Of a stretch of 64,000 nucleotides of DNA, positions 28,239 to 37,240 are shown piece after piece. The notes beneath the pieces were generated by a model, which was given only the letters and a program-made list of their open reading frames with translations, made no database searches and was not told the DNA's origin. Position numbers and translations under genes: made by a program. This DNA is from an uncultured Trueperaceae bacterium (GTDB taxonomy: Bacteria > Deinococcota > Deinococci > Deinococcales > Trueperaceae): the NCBI GenBank assembly GCA_937873495.1, contig CALMXZ010000014.1:1-64000 (forward strand). The letters are read 5' to 3'. Positions within the stretch are counted from its first letter, which is position 1. Each line of letters starts with the position of its first letter.

Positions 28239-29212
28239 TCCAGGCGCACGCGCGGGTCGAGCCGGGCGTAGAGCAGGTCGACGACGAGGTTGAGAAGCAC
28301 GAAGACGAGCGCGAAGATGACGACGGCCGTCTGGACCAACGGGATGTCGCGCTGGTTGATGGCGTTGAACACGAGGCGCCCGACACCGGGCCAGGAGAAG
28401 ATGGTCTCGACCACCACGACCCCGGACAGCAGGAAGCCGAACTCGAGCCCGAACATGGTGACCACGGGCAGCCAGGCGTTACGCAGAGCGTGACGCACGA
28501 CCACGGCCGGTACGGCCAGGCCTTTGGCGCGCGCGGTCCTGACGTAGTCCTGCGACAGCACCTCGAGCATGGAGGAACGGATAAGGCGGGCGTTGCGAGA
28601 CAGCGAGAACAACGCTATCGTCACGCTCGGCATCAACAGATACTTGACGGCTGACGGGATGTTCTTGAACGCGGTCGCAAGGTCGCCAGCCAGGAACGGC
28701 TGGATGACGGCGACGTGTCCAGATATCGGGAGCCATCTGAGGCCCAGGCCGACGAAGAGGATCAGCATGATTCCCAGCCAGAAACTCGGCATGGACTGGC
28801 CGATCATGGCGAAGATCATGATGCCGCCGTCCACCGTCGTTCCGCGTTTGAGGGCGGCGAAGACGCCGAACGGAACGGCTAGCACCGTGGCGAAGAGCAT
28901 GGCGAAGACGGTCAGTTCGAGCGTGGCGGGGAACTGGCCGAGGACGACCCCGAGGGCCGGCTCGCGGTAGGTCAAGGAGTTGCCGAAATCGCCCCGGACG
29001 AGACCGCCAAGGAACGACAGGTACTGCTCGTGAAGCGGCCGGTCGAAACCGAGCTTCGCGCGCGTCGCTGCGATGGCCTCCTCACTTGCCATCTCCCCGA
29101 TGAAGAGATAGGTCGGGTCGCCACCCAGGTGTAACGCGAGGAACGTGATGAGCGTCACGCCCAGGATGACCATCAGGCTTTGCGACAGCCGCTTCATTAC
29201 GTAGGCCAACAA
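28235..29212 (-). CDS. ABC permease DppB-like, set 2
   Basis: 325 residues, six helices. LSQSLMVILGVTLITFLALHLGGDP at the N-terminus and the EAA loop QDYVRTARAKGLAVPAVVVRHALRNAWLPVVTMFG. TTG 29212 is followed by an in-frame ATG at 29197; the first is preferred because AGGGGAGGT lies close before it. The 99-base gap to the upstream SBP gene carries a 14-bp inverted repeat. Confidence 0.92.
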   Translation of the reverse strand: MLAYVMKRLSQSLMVILGVTLITFLALHLGGDPTYLFIGEMASEEAIAATRAKLGFDRPLHEQYLSFLGGLVRGDFGNSLTYREPALGVVLGQFPATLELTVFAMLFATVLAVPFGVFAALKRGTTVDGGIMIFAMIGQSMPSFWLGIMLILFVGLGLRWLPISGHVAVIQPFLAGDLATAFKNIPSAVKYLLMPSVTIALFSLSRNARLIRSSMLEVLSQDYVRTARAKGLAVPAVVVRHALRNAWLPVVTMFGLEFGFLLSGVVVVETIFSWPGVGRLVFNAINQRDIPLVQTAVVIFALVFVLLNLVVDLLYARLDPRVRLE

Positions 29213-29240
29213 GTACGGTCACCTCCCCTACTTGGACTGT

Positions 29241-29284
29241 CGCTGTCGTGCAGGTCAGCGCGGAGGCCGGCCTGCACGACAGCG
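29241..29284 (-). other. 14-bp perfect inverted repeat between SBP and permease genes
   Basis: CGCTGTCGTGCAGG, 16-base centre, then the exact complement. No T-tract follows on the minus strand. Same position in the operon as the repeats at 15525-15558 and 56771-56817 but with unrelated sequence. Confidence 0.75.
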
Positions 29285-29311
29285 TTCAAGCGTTCTTACT
29301 AGAGCGGGAGC

Positions 29312-30877
29312 CTAGTTGACGACGAGATGGACCGTGAACGGGTCGATGCGGTCGTCACGGCGGGGTGTCCAGTCGATGCGGTCGCTCACGCCGTAGAAGC
29401 TTGGCAAGAAGTACAGGAGGATCCATGGCGGATCGTTGTAGAAGATCACGAGCATGTCGTTCACGATCGCCTGCCGCGCCTCGGGGTCGCGCTCCGCGAG
29501 CATCTTCTCGTACAGGTCGAACCATTCCGGGTTGTTCCAGTCGTTGTAGTTGTTGTTGGCCTTGTAGCTGGCGTAGAGCCCCATGTCGCGAATCGGGCTC
29601 CACGTGCCGCCGCCGATGCTGTTGATGAACAGCGGGCCGGCCTCGTGCGACTGCAGGAGCGGGGTGAAGACCGAGGCCGTCTCCATGACCTCGACAGCGG
29701 TGGGGATGCCGACGTCCTCCAGGTACTGCGCCACCGTCAGGGCGAGGTTGACGTCGTTGGCGAACAGGCCGTTCGGGCTCTGGAGGCTGAGGGTGAAGCG
29801 CACCCCGTCGGCACCGCGCGGGTAGCCGGCCTCGTCGAGCATCTTCTCGGCCAGTTCCGGGTCGTACGGGTACGGCTTGAGGTTCGGGTTGTCGTTGGGT
29901 GGGTTGACGAGCGTCGTCATGCGCTCGCACTCCACCCCGAGGAGGTTGGCACAGATGGAAGGCACGTCGATCGCGTACTGGATGGCGCGGCGCACCTCGA
30001 CGGACTGGATGGCCGCGGCGCCGGGGCTCGACTGCGCCATCTTCTCGTTGAAGCTGAACCAGATCGAGATGCGCCGCGTGCCCATCACAGGCTTCACGGT
30101 CGCAGTGCCGGAGTTGTTGATGGCGGCGACGTGATCGCTGACGACCCCGGCCACGATGTCGACGTTACCCGCGATAAGTTCGGCCGCCTGGGTCGACGCC
30201 TCGGGGATGGTGCGCCAGACCAGCCGTTGCCAGCCGCCCTGACCCCTCTCCAGGGGGTAGTCGGCGACCTTCTCGAGCACGACGCGATCGCCCCTGACGT
30301 ACTCGACCACGCGGTAGGGACCCGAGCCGATCGGGTTGTTGGCGGCCTGGTCGAGGCTCATCTTCTCGTAGGCGTCCTTGCAGTGGACCAGGATGTCGGC
30401 CATGAAGGCCACCGCGGCGGGGTTGTAACGGCTCATCACGACCGTCAGTTCCAACTCGCTGTCCACGCGCGCATCGACGTAACCGATGTTCGGGAACACG
30501 AAGTTGACGATGTTGCCGGTGAAGGCGTTGGCGGGATCGGCGGCGCGCTTGATGCTGTAGACGACGTCTTCCGCCGTCAAGGGTTCGCCGTCGTGACACT
30601 GCAAGCCTTCGTGGAGCTTGAAGCTGACCTCGGTGCCGGTCTCCGAAACGGAGTAGCTCTCAGCGAGGGATGGTGTGACCTTGCCATCGGCGTCGATTTC
30701 CACGAGGCTGGCGAAGACGAGGCCCCTGGTGATGTTGAAGGTGGCGGCGTCGCTGATGGCCGCGGGGTCGAGGGTGGACGTGCTGCGACTCTGAGCAATG
30801 ACCAAGGTGTTGGCGTCGGGGCCTTGGGCCAAGGCCACTGCCCCTAGAAATAGCGCGACGACCAGTAGGTACTTCAT
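29312..30877 (-). CDS. Extracellular solute-binding protein, family 5, set 2
   Basis: 521 residues. Short signal peptide (KYLLVVALFLGAVALAQ) and family 5 core: STLDPAAISDAATFNITRGLV, HEGLQCHDGEPLTAEDVVYSIKRA, NNPIGSGPYRVVEYVRGDRVVLEK, VEVRRAIQYAIDVPSICANLLG, LKPYPYDPELAEKMLDEAGYP. ATG 30877 has AGGAGTGATCG before it. First gene of an eight-gene minus-strand run and driven by a consensus promoter at 31006-31033. Confidence 0.93.
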   Translation of the reverse strand: MKYLLVVALFLGAVALAQGPDANTLVIAQSRSTSTLDPAAISDAATFNITRGLVFASLVEIDADGKVTPSLAESYSVSETGTEVSFKLHEGLQCHDGEPLTAEDVVYSIKRAADPANAFTGNIVNFVFPNIGYVDARVDSELELTVVMSRYNPAAVAFMADILVHCKDAYEKMSLDQAANNPIGSGPYRVVEYVRGDRVVLEKVADYPLERGQGGWQRLVWRTIPEASTQAAELIAGNVDIVAGVVSDHVAAINNSGTATVKPVMGTRRISIWFSFNEKMAQSSPGAAAIQSVEVRRAIQYAIDVPSICANLLGVECERMTTLVNPPNDNPNLKPYPYDPELAEKMLDEAGYPRGADGVRFTLSLQSPNGLFANDVNLALTVAQYLEDVGIPTAVEVMETASVFTPLLQSHEAGPLFINSIGGGTWSPIRDMGLYASYKANNNYNDWNNPEWFDLYEKMLAERDPEARQAIVNDMLVIFYNDPPWILLYFLPSFYGVSDRIDWTPRRDDRIDPFTVHLVVN

Positions 30878-30960
30878 CGATCACTCCTCCTGTTACGAGC
30901 TGGCTCGCGTCCGCTGGGACGCACGGTAGGCCTACCAGGACTGATGAGCTGACCTCCTTC

Positions 30961-30978
30961 ATATGCGCAGTCAACCGG
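30961..30978. promoter_or_regulatory. Left arm of a distant inverted repeat (Lrp-type operator candidate)
   Basis: ATATGCGCAGTCAACCGG. Its complement, with a two-base insertion, is at 31039-31058. The pair flanks the promoter of the SBP operon, and the left arm falls in the SBP leader. Confidence 0.6.
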
Positions 30979-31005
30979 CGCTAGAATGACGAGAACGATG
31001 GATGG

Positions 31006-31033
31006 ATTATATCTAAGCTGTTGATTCTGTCAA
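31006..31033 (-). promoter_or_regulatory. Consensus promoter of SBP/peptide operon
   Basis: On the minus strand TTGACA (31033-31028), 16 bases, TATAAT (31011-31006). Both hexamers are perfect matches to the sigma-70 consensus, which is rare in such a GC-rich genome. RNA would start near 30999, giving a leader of about 120 bases. Confidence 0.8.
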
Positions 31034-31038
31034 TCTAT

Positions 31039-31058
31039 CCGGTTGTCGCTGCGCATAT
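31039..31058. promoter_or_regulatory. Right arm of the distant inverted repeat, near the lrp promoter
   Basis: CCGGTTGTCGCTGCGCATAT, complementary to 30961-30978 apart from two extra bases. A TATACT -10 element for the plus-strand lrp gene follows at 31069-31074, so binding here would also repress the regulator gene. Confidence 0.6.
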
Positions 31059-31108
31059 CGTGGAGGGGTATACTGCGTGGACTAAGCCAGGACACAGGAG
31101 GATGAACG

Positions 31109-31642
31109 GTGTTTATCAACGATGAACCTGCCGGCCCGTCGACCTCACCCGCGGGGGCGCTCGACGATCTCGATAGGAAGATCGTCATGCAACTAGCGGA
31201 AGACGGCAGGCGGTCATACCGCCATATCGCTCAGAACTTGGGAGTCGCGGAAGGCACTGCAAGGTTCCGAGCGAACCGCCTCATGGAGGAGGGGTACATC
31301 CGCGTGACGGCCGTCGGGAACGCCTTGCGGTTCGGGAATACGGTGATGGCCCTCACGATGTTGCGGGTGGAGCCGGGCCATGTCACGGAAGTCGCCGAGA
31401 AGCTGGCGACCTACCGTAACGTGCGCTTCGTCGGGATGTCCTTCGGCTCGGCTGACGTCATCATCCAGACGCTCCACCGTTCCCAGAAGGACCTCCACCG
31501 GTTCCTGGTCGATGAGGTACCGGCGGCCGCGCCGGCCATCAAGAGCATGGAGACCTTCCAACTGGCCGAAGTGGTCAAGAGTTCCTGGGACTGGGAAGCG
31601 TGGCTCAACCTCGCGAACCCCCCGGTCGTCATCGCGGAGTAG
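31109..31642 (+). CDS. Lrp/AsnC family regulator
   Basis: 177 residues. HTH: LDDLDRKIVMQLAEDGRRSYRHIAQNLGVAEGTARFRANRLMEEGYIRV; then the RAM-type ligand domain (VMALTMLRVEPGHVTEVAEKLATYRNVRFVGMSFGSADVIIQT). GTG 31109 with AGGAGGATGAACG upstream. Divergent from the SBP operon and 5 bases before the gamma-glutamyltransferase gene, it likely senses an amino acid or peptide breakdown product. Confidence 0.92.
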   Translation: MFINDEPAGPSTSPAGALDDLDRKIVMQLAEDGRRSYRHIAQNLGVAEGTARFRANRLMEEGYIRVTAVGNALRFGNTVMALTMLRVEPGHVTEVAEKLATYRNVRFVGMSFGSADVIIQTLHRSQKDLHRFLVDEVPAAAPAIKSMETFQLAEVVKSSWDWEAWLNLANPPVVIAE

Positions 31643-31647
31643 TCGTC

Positions 31648-33231
31648 ATGAACTTTGCCGTCACGTATCCGACTCGCCGCTCCCCCCTCCTGGCGGGCAA
31701 CGTCGTCGCGACCTCGCAACCTCTCGCCGCCCAGGCGGGCCTGCGCATGCTCCTGGCGGGCGGTAACGCCGTGGACGCGGCCATCGCCGCGGCCATCACC
31801 CTCACGGTGGTGGAGCCGACCAGCAACGGCATCGGTAGCGACGCCTTCGCCATCGTGTGGGACGGCGCGCACCTGCACGGCCTCAACGCTTCCGGTCGTT
31901 CGCCCGCAGCCCTGAGCGCGGACCGCTTCGCCGGCATGACGTCGATGCCCTTGCGCGGTTGGGACAGCGTGACGGTGCCCGGCGCCGTTTCCGCCTGGGT
32001 CGAGCTCCACGAGAGGTTCGGGCGCCTCCCCTTCGAGCGGCTGTTCGAACCCGCCATCGGCTACGCCCGCGACGGGTTCATGGTCGGGGCCATAACGGCT
32101 CGGTTGTGGCAGCGCGCTGAAGCCACGTTCCGCGACTTCCCGGAGTTCAACCGGGTGTTCCTGCCGGGCGGGCGCGCGCCGGCGGCCGGGGAGCGCTTCC
32201 GCAACCCCGACCAGGCGGCCACGCTCACGGAGATCGCCTCGACGCGGGGCGAGTCCTTCTACCGCGGCGCACTAGCCGACCGGATCGTGGCGGAGGCGCG
32301 ACGGGGTGGCGGCGCCATGGTCGAGGCCGACTTGGCCGACCACAGGGCCGACTGGGTGGGGACCATCTCGACCCCTTACAGAGAGCACGAGCTGCACGAG
32401 ATCCCGCCGAACGGCCAGGGCCTCGCTGCGCTCATGGCGCTCGGCATCCTCAGGCATCACGACATGGCGTCCGCGCCGGTCGACTCTGCCGATTCCCTGC
32501 ACCTGCAGATCGAAGCCATGAAGCTCGCGTTCGCCGACTGCTATCGCTACGTGGCGGACCCCGAGCACATGGAACTACCCGTCTCGACGCTGCTGGACGA
32601 TGCCTACCTGGCCGGCAGGGCGAGGTTGATAGACATGCGGCGCGCGGGCTCACCGCAGCACGGCGTGCCCGGACCGGGAGGAACCGTCTACCTGACGGCG
32701 GCGGACGAGACCGGCATGATGGTCTCGTTCATCCAGTCGAACTATCACGGCTTCGGCTCAGGGGTCGTCGTTCCCGGCACCGGGATCTCCTTGCAGAACC
32801 GCGGCGCCGGTTTCGTGCTGAAGCCCGGTCACCCCAACCGCGTGGCCGGAGGCAAACGGCCTTTCCACACCATCATCCCGGCCTTCCTCACCAAGCAAGG
32901 CGCTCCACTGATGAGCTTCGGCGTCATGGGGGGCCCAATGCAGCCCCAAGGCCACACCCAGATGGTCGTGCGGGTCGTCGACTACCAGCAGAGCCCTCAG
33001 GCGGCCGCCGACGCTCCGCGTTGGCAGGTGCTGGGCGACACCAAGGTGGCGGTAGAGGAAGGCTTCTCCCCCGCCGTGTTGGCCGACCTGACGGCGCGCG
33101 GACACCTCATCCAGGAGTCGAGCCTCGGCTCCGATTTCGCGTTCGGAGGGGCCCAGCTCATCTATCGGACCGACGGCGGCTACGTAGCAGGCAGCGACCC
33201 GCGAAAGGACGGCCAGGCAGTCGGTTACTGA
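31648..33231 (+). CDS. ggt: Gamma-glutamyltransferase
   Basis: Ntn hydrolase that splits gamma-glutamyl bonds, for example in glutathione. 527 residues. GGNAVDAAIAAAITLTVVEPTSNGIGSDAFAIVWDG is the N-terminal family signature; the autoprocessing/catalytic Thr is in PGPGGTVYLTAAD (near 350), and SFGVMGGPMQPQGHTQ is the conserved small-subunit motif. No clear signal peptide from ATG 31648, so it may be cytoplasmic, which suits an enzyme acting on imported gamma-glutamyl peptides. Directly after the lrp gene. Confidence 0.93.
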   Translation: MNFAVTYPTRRSPLLAGNVVATSQPLAAQAGLRMLLAGGNAVDAAIAAAITLTVVEPTSNGIGSDAFAIVWDGAHLHGLNASGRSPAALSADRFAGMTSMPLRGWDSVTVPGAVSAWVELHERFGRLPFERLFEPAIGYARDGFMVGAITARLWQRAEATFRDFPEFNRVFLPGGRAPAAGERFRNPDQAATLTEIASTRGESFYRGALADRIVAEARRGGGAMVEADLADHRADWVGTISTPYREHELHEIPPNGQGLAALMALGILRHHDMASAPVDSADSLHLQIEAMKLAFADCYRYVADPEHMELPVSTLLDDAYLAGRARLIDMRRAGSPQHGVPGPGGTVYLTAADETGMMVSFIQSNYHGFGSGVVVPGTGISLQNRGAGFVLKPGHPNRVAGGKRPFHTIIPAFLTKQGAPLMSFGVMGGPMQPQGHTQMVVRVVDYQQSPQAAADAPRWQVLGDTKVAVEEGFSPAVLADLTARGHLIQESSLGSDFAFGGAQLIYRTDGGYVAGSDPRKDGQAVGY

Positions 33232-33246
33232 ACACCCTGACGCGCT

Positions 33247-33279
33247 CCGGATCGCCCTAAGTGGTCGGTGGCGATCCGG
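33247..33279. terminator. Inverted repeat CCGGATCGCC / GGCGATCCGG between convergent genes
   Basis: 10-bp arms with a 13-base centre, over the stop region of the minus-strand oxidoreductase gene and just after the ggt stop. Likely a two-way terminator or RNA-end hairpin, although no T-tract is present. Confidence 0.45.
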
Positions 33280-34348
33280 CGTCGTTCGGGTAGCTGACCC
33301 CGACCTGCCTTCGCACCTCGTCGAACAGCCGCATGGTGGCCAGCGTGTGCTCGAGGGGCATGGCAGGGCTCTCGAGCAGGCCGAGCTGCACGCACCTCGT
33401 CACTTCCCTGAGCTGGAAGGCGTACGGCGCGTCCGTCAACTCGTACCTCTCGGACCGGCGCGCGGCGCCCGTAACGACAGCGAAGCCGTCCGGGCGGCTG
33501 AGGGATGGGCCTACCTCGAGGTACCCCTCGGTGCCGACTATGCGCGCCTTGCGGGTCGAGTCCGAGACGAACGACACCATGACCTGGGAGTGCGCGCCGC
33601 CCTCGTGCGCCAGCGTCATGGCGCAGAGCTCGTCGACGCCCTCGCTGTTGACGTTGCCGGCCGCCTGGACGCCGGTCGGCAGGCCGAGGGCGCCGATGAC
33701 CCAGCAGAGCGGGTAGACCGCCAGGTCCAGCAGCGCGCCTCCGCCGTCGGCGCGGGCCCAGAGGCGCGTGCGCGGGTCGCGCTCGGCCATGAAACCCATG
33801 TCGGCCTGCACGTAGCGCACGGGGCCGAGCTCGCCGCCCTCCAGGACGTCCATGGCAGCCACGTAGGTGGGGAGGAAGCGCGTCCAGACGGCCTCCATGA
33901 GGAACAGGCCGCGTTCGCGCGCGAGGCGCGCGAGGTCCTCGGCCTCGGCCGCCGTGATGGTGAACGCCTTCTCGACTAGGACGTGCTTGCCCGCGCGCAG
34001 CATGGCGCCGGCGACGGCGTGGTGCTGGCCGTGCGGGGTGGCGACGTACACCACGTCGACGTCGGGGTCCTCGGCGAGTGCCTGGTAGCCGCCCGCGCTG
34101 CCGTACGACGCCCTGAAGCCGTACTTGGTGGCGAAGGCGGCCGCCTTGGTGGCGTCGCGGCTGCTCACGGCCTGCAGGCGCGCGTCCTCCAAGCGCGCGA
34201 GCTGCGTGGTGACCGTGTGCGCGATCTTGCCGGTGGACACGACTCCCCAGCGCAGGGCGGGGCCCGTGGCGGCGAACGGGTCGGGGGTCGGGCGACCGCC
34301 GTGGGGGTCCGGCGGCGCCGTGAGGGGTCTGGCGACGTGGCGTTCCAT
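33257..34348 (-). CDS. Gfo/Idh/MocA family oxidoreductase
   Basis: NAD(P)-dependent dehydrogenase of sugar or cyclitol type. From ATG 34348, 363 residues with an N-terminal tail of about 30 before the Rossmann fold (LRWGVVSTGKIAHTVTTQL). VYVATPHGQHHAVAGAMLRAGKHVLVEKAFTITAAEAEDL holds the EKP-like catalytic Lys region (EKAF here instead of EKP). AVWTRFLPTY and GGGALLDLAVYPLCWVIGALG (DxxxYP) place it near trans-1,2-dihydrobenzene-1,2-diol dehydrogenase-like members. Frame extension to 34483 is unlikely because it crosses the repeat array. Confidence 0.88.
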   Translation of the reverse strand: MERHVARPLTAPPDPHGGRPTPDPFAATGPALRWGVVSTGKIAHTVTTQLARLEDARLQAVSSRDATKAAAFATKYGFRASYGSAGGYQALAEDPDVDVVYVATPHGQHHAVAGAMLRAGKHVLVEKAFTITAAEAEDLARLARERGLFLMEAVWTRFLPTYVAAMDVLEGGELGPVRYVQADMGFMAERDPRTRLWARADGGGALLDLAVYPLCWVIGALGLPTGVQAAGNVNSEGVDELCAMTLAHEGGAHSQVMVSFVSDSTRKARIVGTEGYLEVGPSLSRPDGFAVVTGAARRSERYELTDAPYAFQLREVTRCVQLGLLESPAMPLEHTLATMRLFDEVRRQVGVSYPNDAGSPPTT

Positions 34349-34418
34349 GCGTGAGGGTAGCGCGTCGGAGCTGCGGTGGGCAGCGGTGGCATTGGACCGG
34401 CTACGCGGGAGGGGTTTT

Positions 34419-34525
34419 GCTCGGAAAGTGATAACTAGAGCGCTCGAGAAGTGGTAGCGGAGACGCTCGAGAAGTGGTAACAACTCCGCTCGGAAAATGG
34501 TATTATAGGCCCTCGCAATGTGGTA
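34419..34525 (+). repeat. Five direct repeats with an exact 23-bp period
   Basis: Copies of 15 bases start at 34419, 34442, 34465, 34488 and 34511. Consensus GCTCGRGAARTGGTA; copies 2 and 3 are identical, copies 1, 4 and 5 differ at two to four places. Each is followed by an 8-base variable spacer. The ladder ends 10 bases before the GTG of the DUF4143 ATPase gene, so it covers the promoter and leader (TATTAT at 34501-34506 is a possible -10). Likely a binding array for a regulator, perhaps the ATPase itself. Confidence 0.85.
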
Positions 34526-34535
34526 GCCTCATCCC

Positions 34536-35816
34536 GTGGACAGCCTTACGACCGATATCCTGCCGCGCCGGGCTGAGGCGAAGCTGGCCACCCTGTTCCG
34601 CGAGGAAGCCGTAATCGCAATTCATGGACCCCGCTCCGTGGGCAAGTCGACCGTGCTGCGCAGGTTCGCCGAGAGCCACGGCACCGAGGTGATCGACCTC
34701 GATGACCTGGTAGTGCGAGACGCCGTAGCCGCGAACCCCTCATTGGTCGCGAGGGCGCCGACCCCGGTGTGCATCGACGAGTACCAGCACGTGCCCGAGG
34801 TGCTCGACGCCATCAAGGCCAGGCTCAACCGAGAGGGTGTTCGACCAGGAGTTGCCGTTCTCACCGGCTCCACCAGGCAGGACGCCGTGCCGCGTACGGC
34901 ACAGGCGCTGACGGGGCGACTACACAGCTTCGTGATACTGCCCCTGTCGCAAGGCGAGATCGCCGGTGTCCATGAGGACCTCGTCGCCTCGTTGCGAGTA
35001 GACCCGGACGCCTGCACCGCTGCGCATCCGACCTCGACAACTACCAGGAACGATTACGCCGAGCGGATCGTCGCCGGCGGCTTCCCGTTGGCGCTGCGAA
35101 GGTCCGGGAGCCTGAGGAACCGCTGGTTCGATGACTACGTACGAGCTTCCATCGACCGGGACGCCGCCGAACTCGAACGGGTAGGTCAAAGACAGGCCCT
35201 GGGCGAACTGTTGTCACTGCTTGCGTACAGATCGGCACAAATCCTCAACGTCGCCAACCTGGCCAACGAGCTCCAACTCAACCGCAAGACCGTCGACGGT
35301 TACCTTCGCCTCCTCGAGGACCTGTTCCTGGTCTTCCGGCTACAAGCCTGGGGCAAGACGCTGAGAGCGAGGGCCACGGGCAGTCCGAAGATGCACATGG
35401 TCGATTCCGGCCTTGCCGCCCGGCTGCTCCGCATCGGACCGGAGAAGCTGACCCGCTTGGACCCGACAGCTCTGACGGAGTTCGGCCACCTACTGGAGAC
35501 TTTCGTGGTCGGCGAACTGCTGAAGCAGGTCTCCTGGCTCGAGCAGCAGCCGATAGTCGGTCACTGGCGCACGAGTGACGGCGACGAGGTCGATCTCGTA
35601 ATCGAGTTCGACGACGGCCGAGTATTAGCTTTCGAGGTCAAGGCTGCCGAGCGGATATCGAGTAAAGACTTCGGCGGCCTCAAGAAGCTGCGAGACGGAC
35701 TCGGGGATCGGTTCATCGCAGGCGTGGCACTTGGTCTTGGCACCCGCTCTTACACTCACGATGACCGTCTGCATGTCATGCCCGTTGACCGACTATGGCG
35801 CCCCGTGCGCCACTGA
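34536..35816 (+). CDS. AAA ATPase with DUF4143 C-terminal domain
   Basis: 426 residues. Walker A GPRSVGKST (near 31-39), Walker B PVCIDEYQ (near 77-84), sensor LTGSTRQDAVPR, then the DUF4143 part: winged-helix-like LAYRSAQILNVANLANELQLNRKTVDGYLRLLEDLFLVFRLQAW, and a nuclease-fold-like end with DGDEVDLVIEF... LAFEVKA (PD-(D/E)xK pattern). Such proteins are widespread in bacteria and archaea, with unclear function. GTG 34536 is 11 bases after the last 23-bp repeat. Stands alone. Confidence 0.88.
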   Translation: MDSLTTDILPRRAEAKLATLFREEAVIAIHGPRSVGKSTVLRRFAESHGTEVIDLDDLVVRDAVAANPSLVARAPTPVCIDEYQHVPEVLDAIKARLNREGVRPGVAVLTGSTRQDAVPRTAQALTGRLHSFVILPLSQGEIAGVHEDLVASLRVDPDACTAAHPTSTTTRNDYAERIVAGGFPLALRRSGSLRNRWFDDYVRASIDRDAAELERVGQRQALGELLSLLAYRSAQILNVANLANELQLNRKTVDGYLRLLEDLFLVFRLQAWGKTLRARATGSPKMHMVDSGLAARLLRIGPEKLTRLDPTALTEFGHLLETFVVGELLKQVSWLEQQPIVGHWRTSDGDEVDLVIEFDDGRVLAFEVKAAERISSKDFGGLKKLRDGLGDRFIAGVALGLGTRSYTHDDRLHVMPVDRLWRPVRH

Positions 35817-35885
35817 CCACTGCCGCCCTACCCACTGGCGCCATGCCCACTCAAAGTTTGTCGCCCACCTGATACGCTTCGCGCC

Positions 35886-37148
35886 ATGAAGTTCCACGGC
35901 TGGCGCATCGCGTGGGCGTTGGCCGTCACGCAGACCGTCAGCTACGGGGTCCTCTACTACGCCTACAGCGTGTTCACGGTGCCGATGGAGGCCGAGCTCG
36001 GCCTAACGCGCGCGCAGACCTCGGGCGCCTATTCGCTCGGGTTGCTCCTGTCCGGCCTGGCCGCCATGCCGATCGGGCGGTGGGTGGACGCGCGGGGCGC
36101 ACGCGTGCCGATGAGCGTCGGCTCCCTGCTCGGGGCCGCGTGCGTGCTCCTGTGGTCGTACACGGGCTCGCTAACGGGCTTGTTCCTCGCGCAGGCTGGC
36201 ATCGGCCTGGCGATGGGCCTCACGCTCTACGACGTCGCGTTCACGGTGCTGGCCGCCTGGTTCCGGCGCGACCGGATCAAGGCCATGCTGGTCGTGACGA
36301 TGGTGGCTGGACTCGCAAGCACGATCTTCGTGCCTGTCGCCACGGCCGCCCTGGAGGAGTTCGGGTGGCGCGTCGCGCTGCGGCTGCTCGCTCTGGTCCT
36401 CGCCGCCTCGTGCATCCCGTTGCACGCGCTCGTGCTACGCGACCACCCGCGCAGGCTAGGTCAGGAGCCAGATGGCGCTCCCCGACGAGCGCTGGGGCCC
36501 GGTTTGGTCCGCGACGCGGTTGCCGCGGGAGAGCCGCCGGAGCCCGCCACTGGTGCCCGCGAGGCGCTGCGTTCCGGGCTGTTCTGGTGGCTCACGGCAG
36601 CTTTCGTGGCCGATCGGCTGGCGATCGTGGCCATCGCGGCCCACTCGGTGCCGCTGCTCCTCGAACGCGGTTATGCCCCGGGGCTGGTCGCTGCCGTGGC
36701 GGGCTCGATCGGGCTCGTCCAGGTCGTCGGCCGCGTGGTGTTCGCGCCGGCCGCGCGCGTGTTCAGCCTGTACACGCTGGCGGTCGGGACGTACCTCACG
36801 CGCGTCGTCGCCCTCGTGGTGATCCTCGCCTGGCCGGGCGGCTTGGGCCTCTGGCTGTTCGCGGCGTTCTTCGGCCTCGCGAACGGCGCAAGCACCCTGG
36901 TGCGCGGCGGCCTCGTCGGGGAGGCCTTCGGTTCGGCCAACTACGGCACCATCAACGGCACCATGGCGACGTTCATCGCGGCTTCCCAAACGGTGGCGCC
37001 CCTCGGCGTCGGGCTACTGCACGTGCGCACGGGCGGTTACGACGCGGCTCTCTGGGTGCTCGTCGGCGCGGGCGTGGTCGCGGCGTTCGCGGCACAGAGG
37101 GCGCGTGGGGCGGCTGCGGCGCGGCGGGTGACGGCTCAGGCGGCTTGA
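35886..37148 (+). CDS. MFS transporter
   Basis: 420 residues and about 12 transmembrane helices. N-terminal WRIAWALAVTQTVSYGVLYYAYSVFTVPMEAELGLTRAQTSGAYSLG and loop 2-3 GRWVDARGARVPM (GxxxDRxGxR type) suggest the oxalate:formate/monocarboxylate-like branch. Central cytoplasmic loop near 190-225. Substrate unknown. Followed by a strong hairpin at 37241. Confidence 0.85.
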   Translation: MKFHGWRIAWALAVTQTVSYGVLYYAYSVFTVPMEAELGLTRAQTSGAYSLGLLLSGLAAMPIGRWVDARGARVPMSVGSLLGAACVLLWSYTGSLTGLFLAQAGIGLAMGLTLYDVAFTVLAAWFRRDRIKAMLVVTMVAGLASTIFVPVATAALEEFGWRVALRLLALVLAASCIPLHALVLRDHPRRLGQEPDGAPRRALGPGLVRDAVAAGEPPEPATGAREALRSGLFWWLTAAFVADRLAIVAIAAHSVPLLLERGYAPGLVAAVAGSIGLVQVVGRVVFAPAARVFSLYTLAVGTYLTRVVALVVILAWPGGLGLWLFAAFFGLANGASTLVRGGLVGEAFGSANYGTINGTMATFIAASQTVAPLGVGLLHVRTGGYDAALWVLVGAGVVAAFAAQRARGAAAARRVTAQAA

Positions 37149-37240
37149 TCATTTGGGGTTGCGGGCCAACTGCTATAAGCCACTGCCGTCGCCTCGGCTA
37201 GGTAGCCCGAAAGAGCCCGCACCCCGTCAGCCCAAAGGGC

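Noticed and set aside
29327-30847. 506-residue plus-strand open frame
   Set aside because: Antisense to the SBP gene; no domain and strong Asp/Val/Arg bias.
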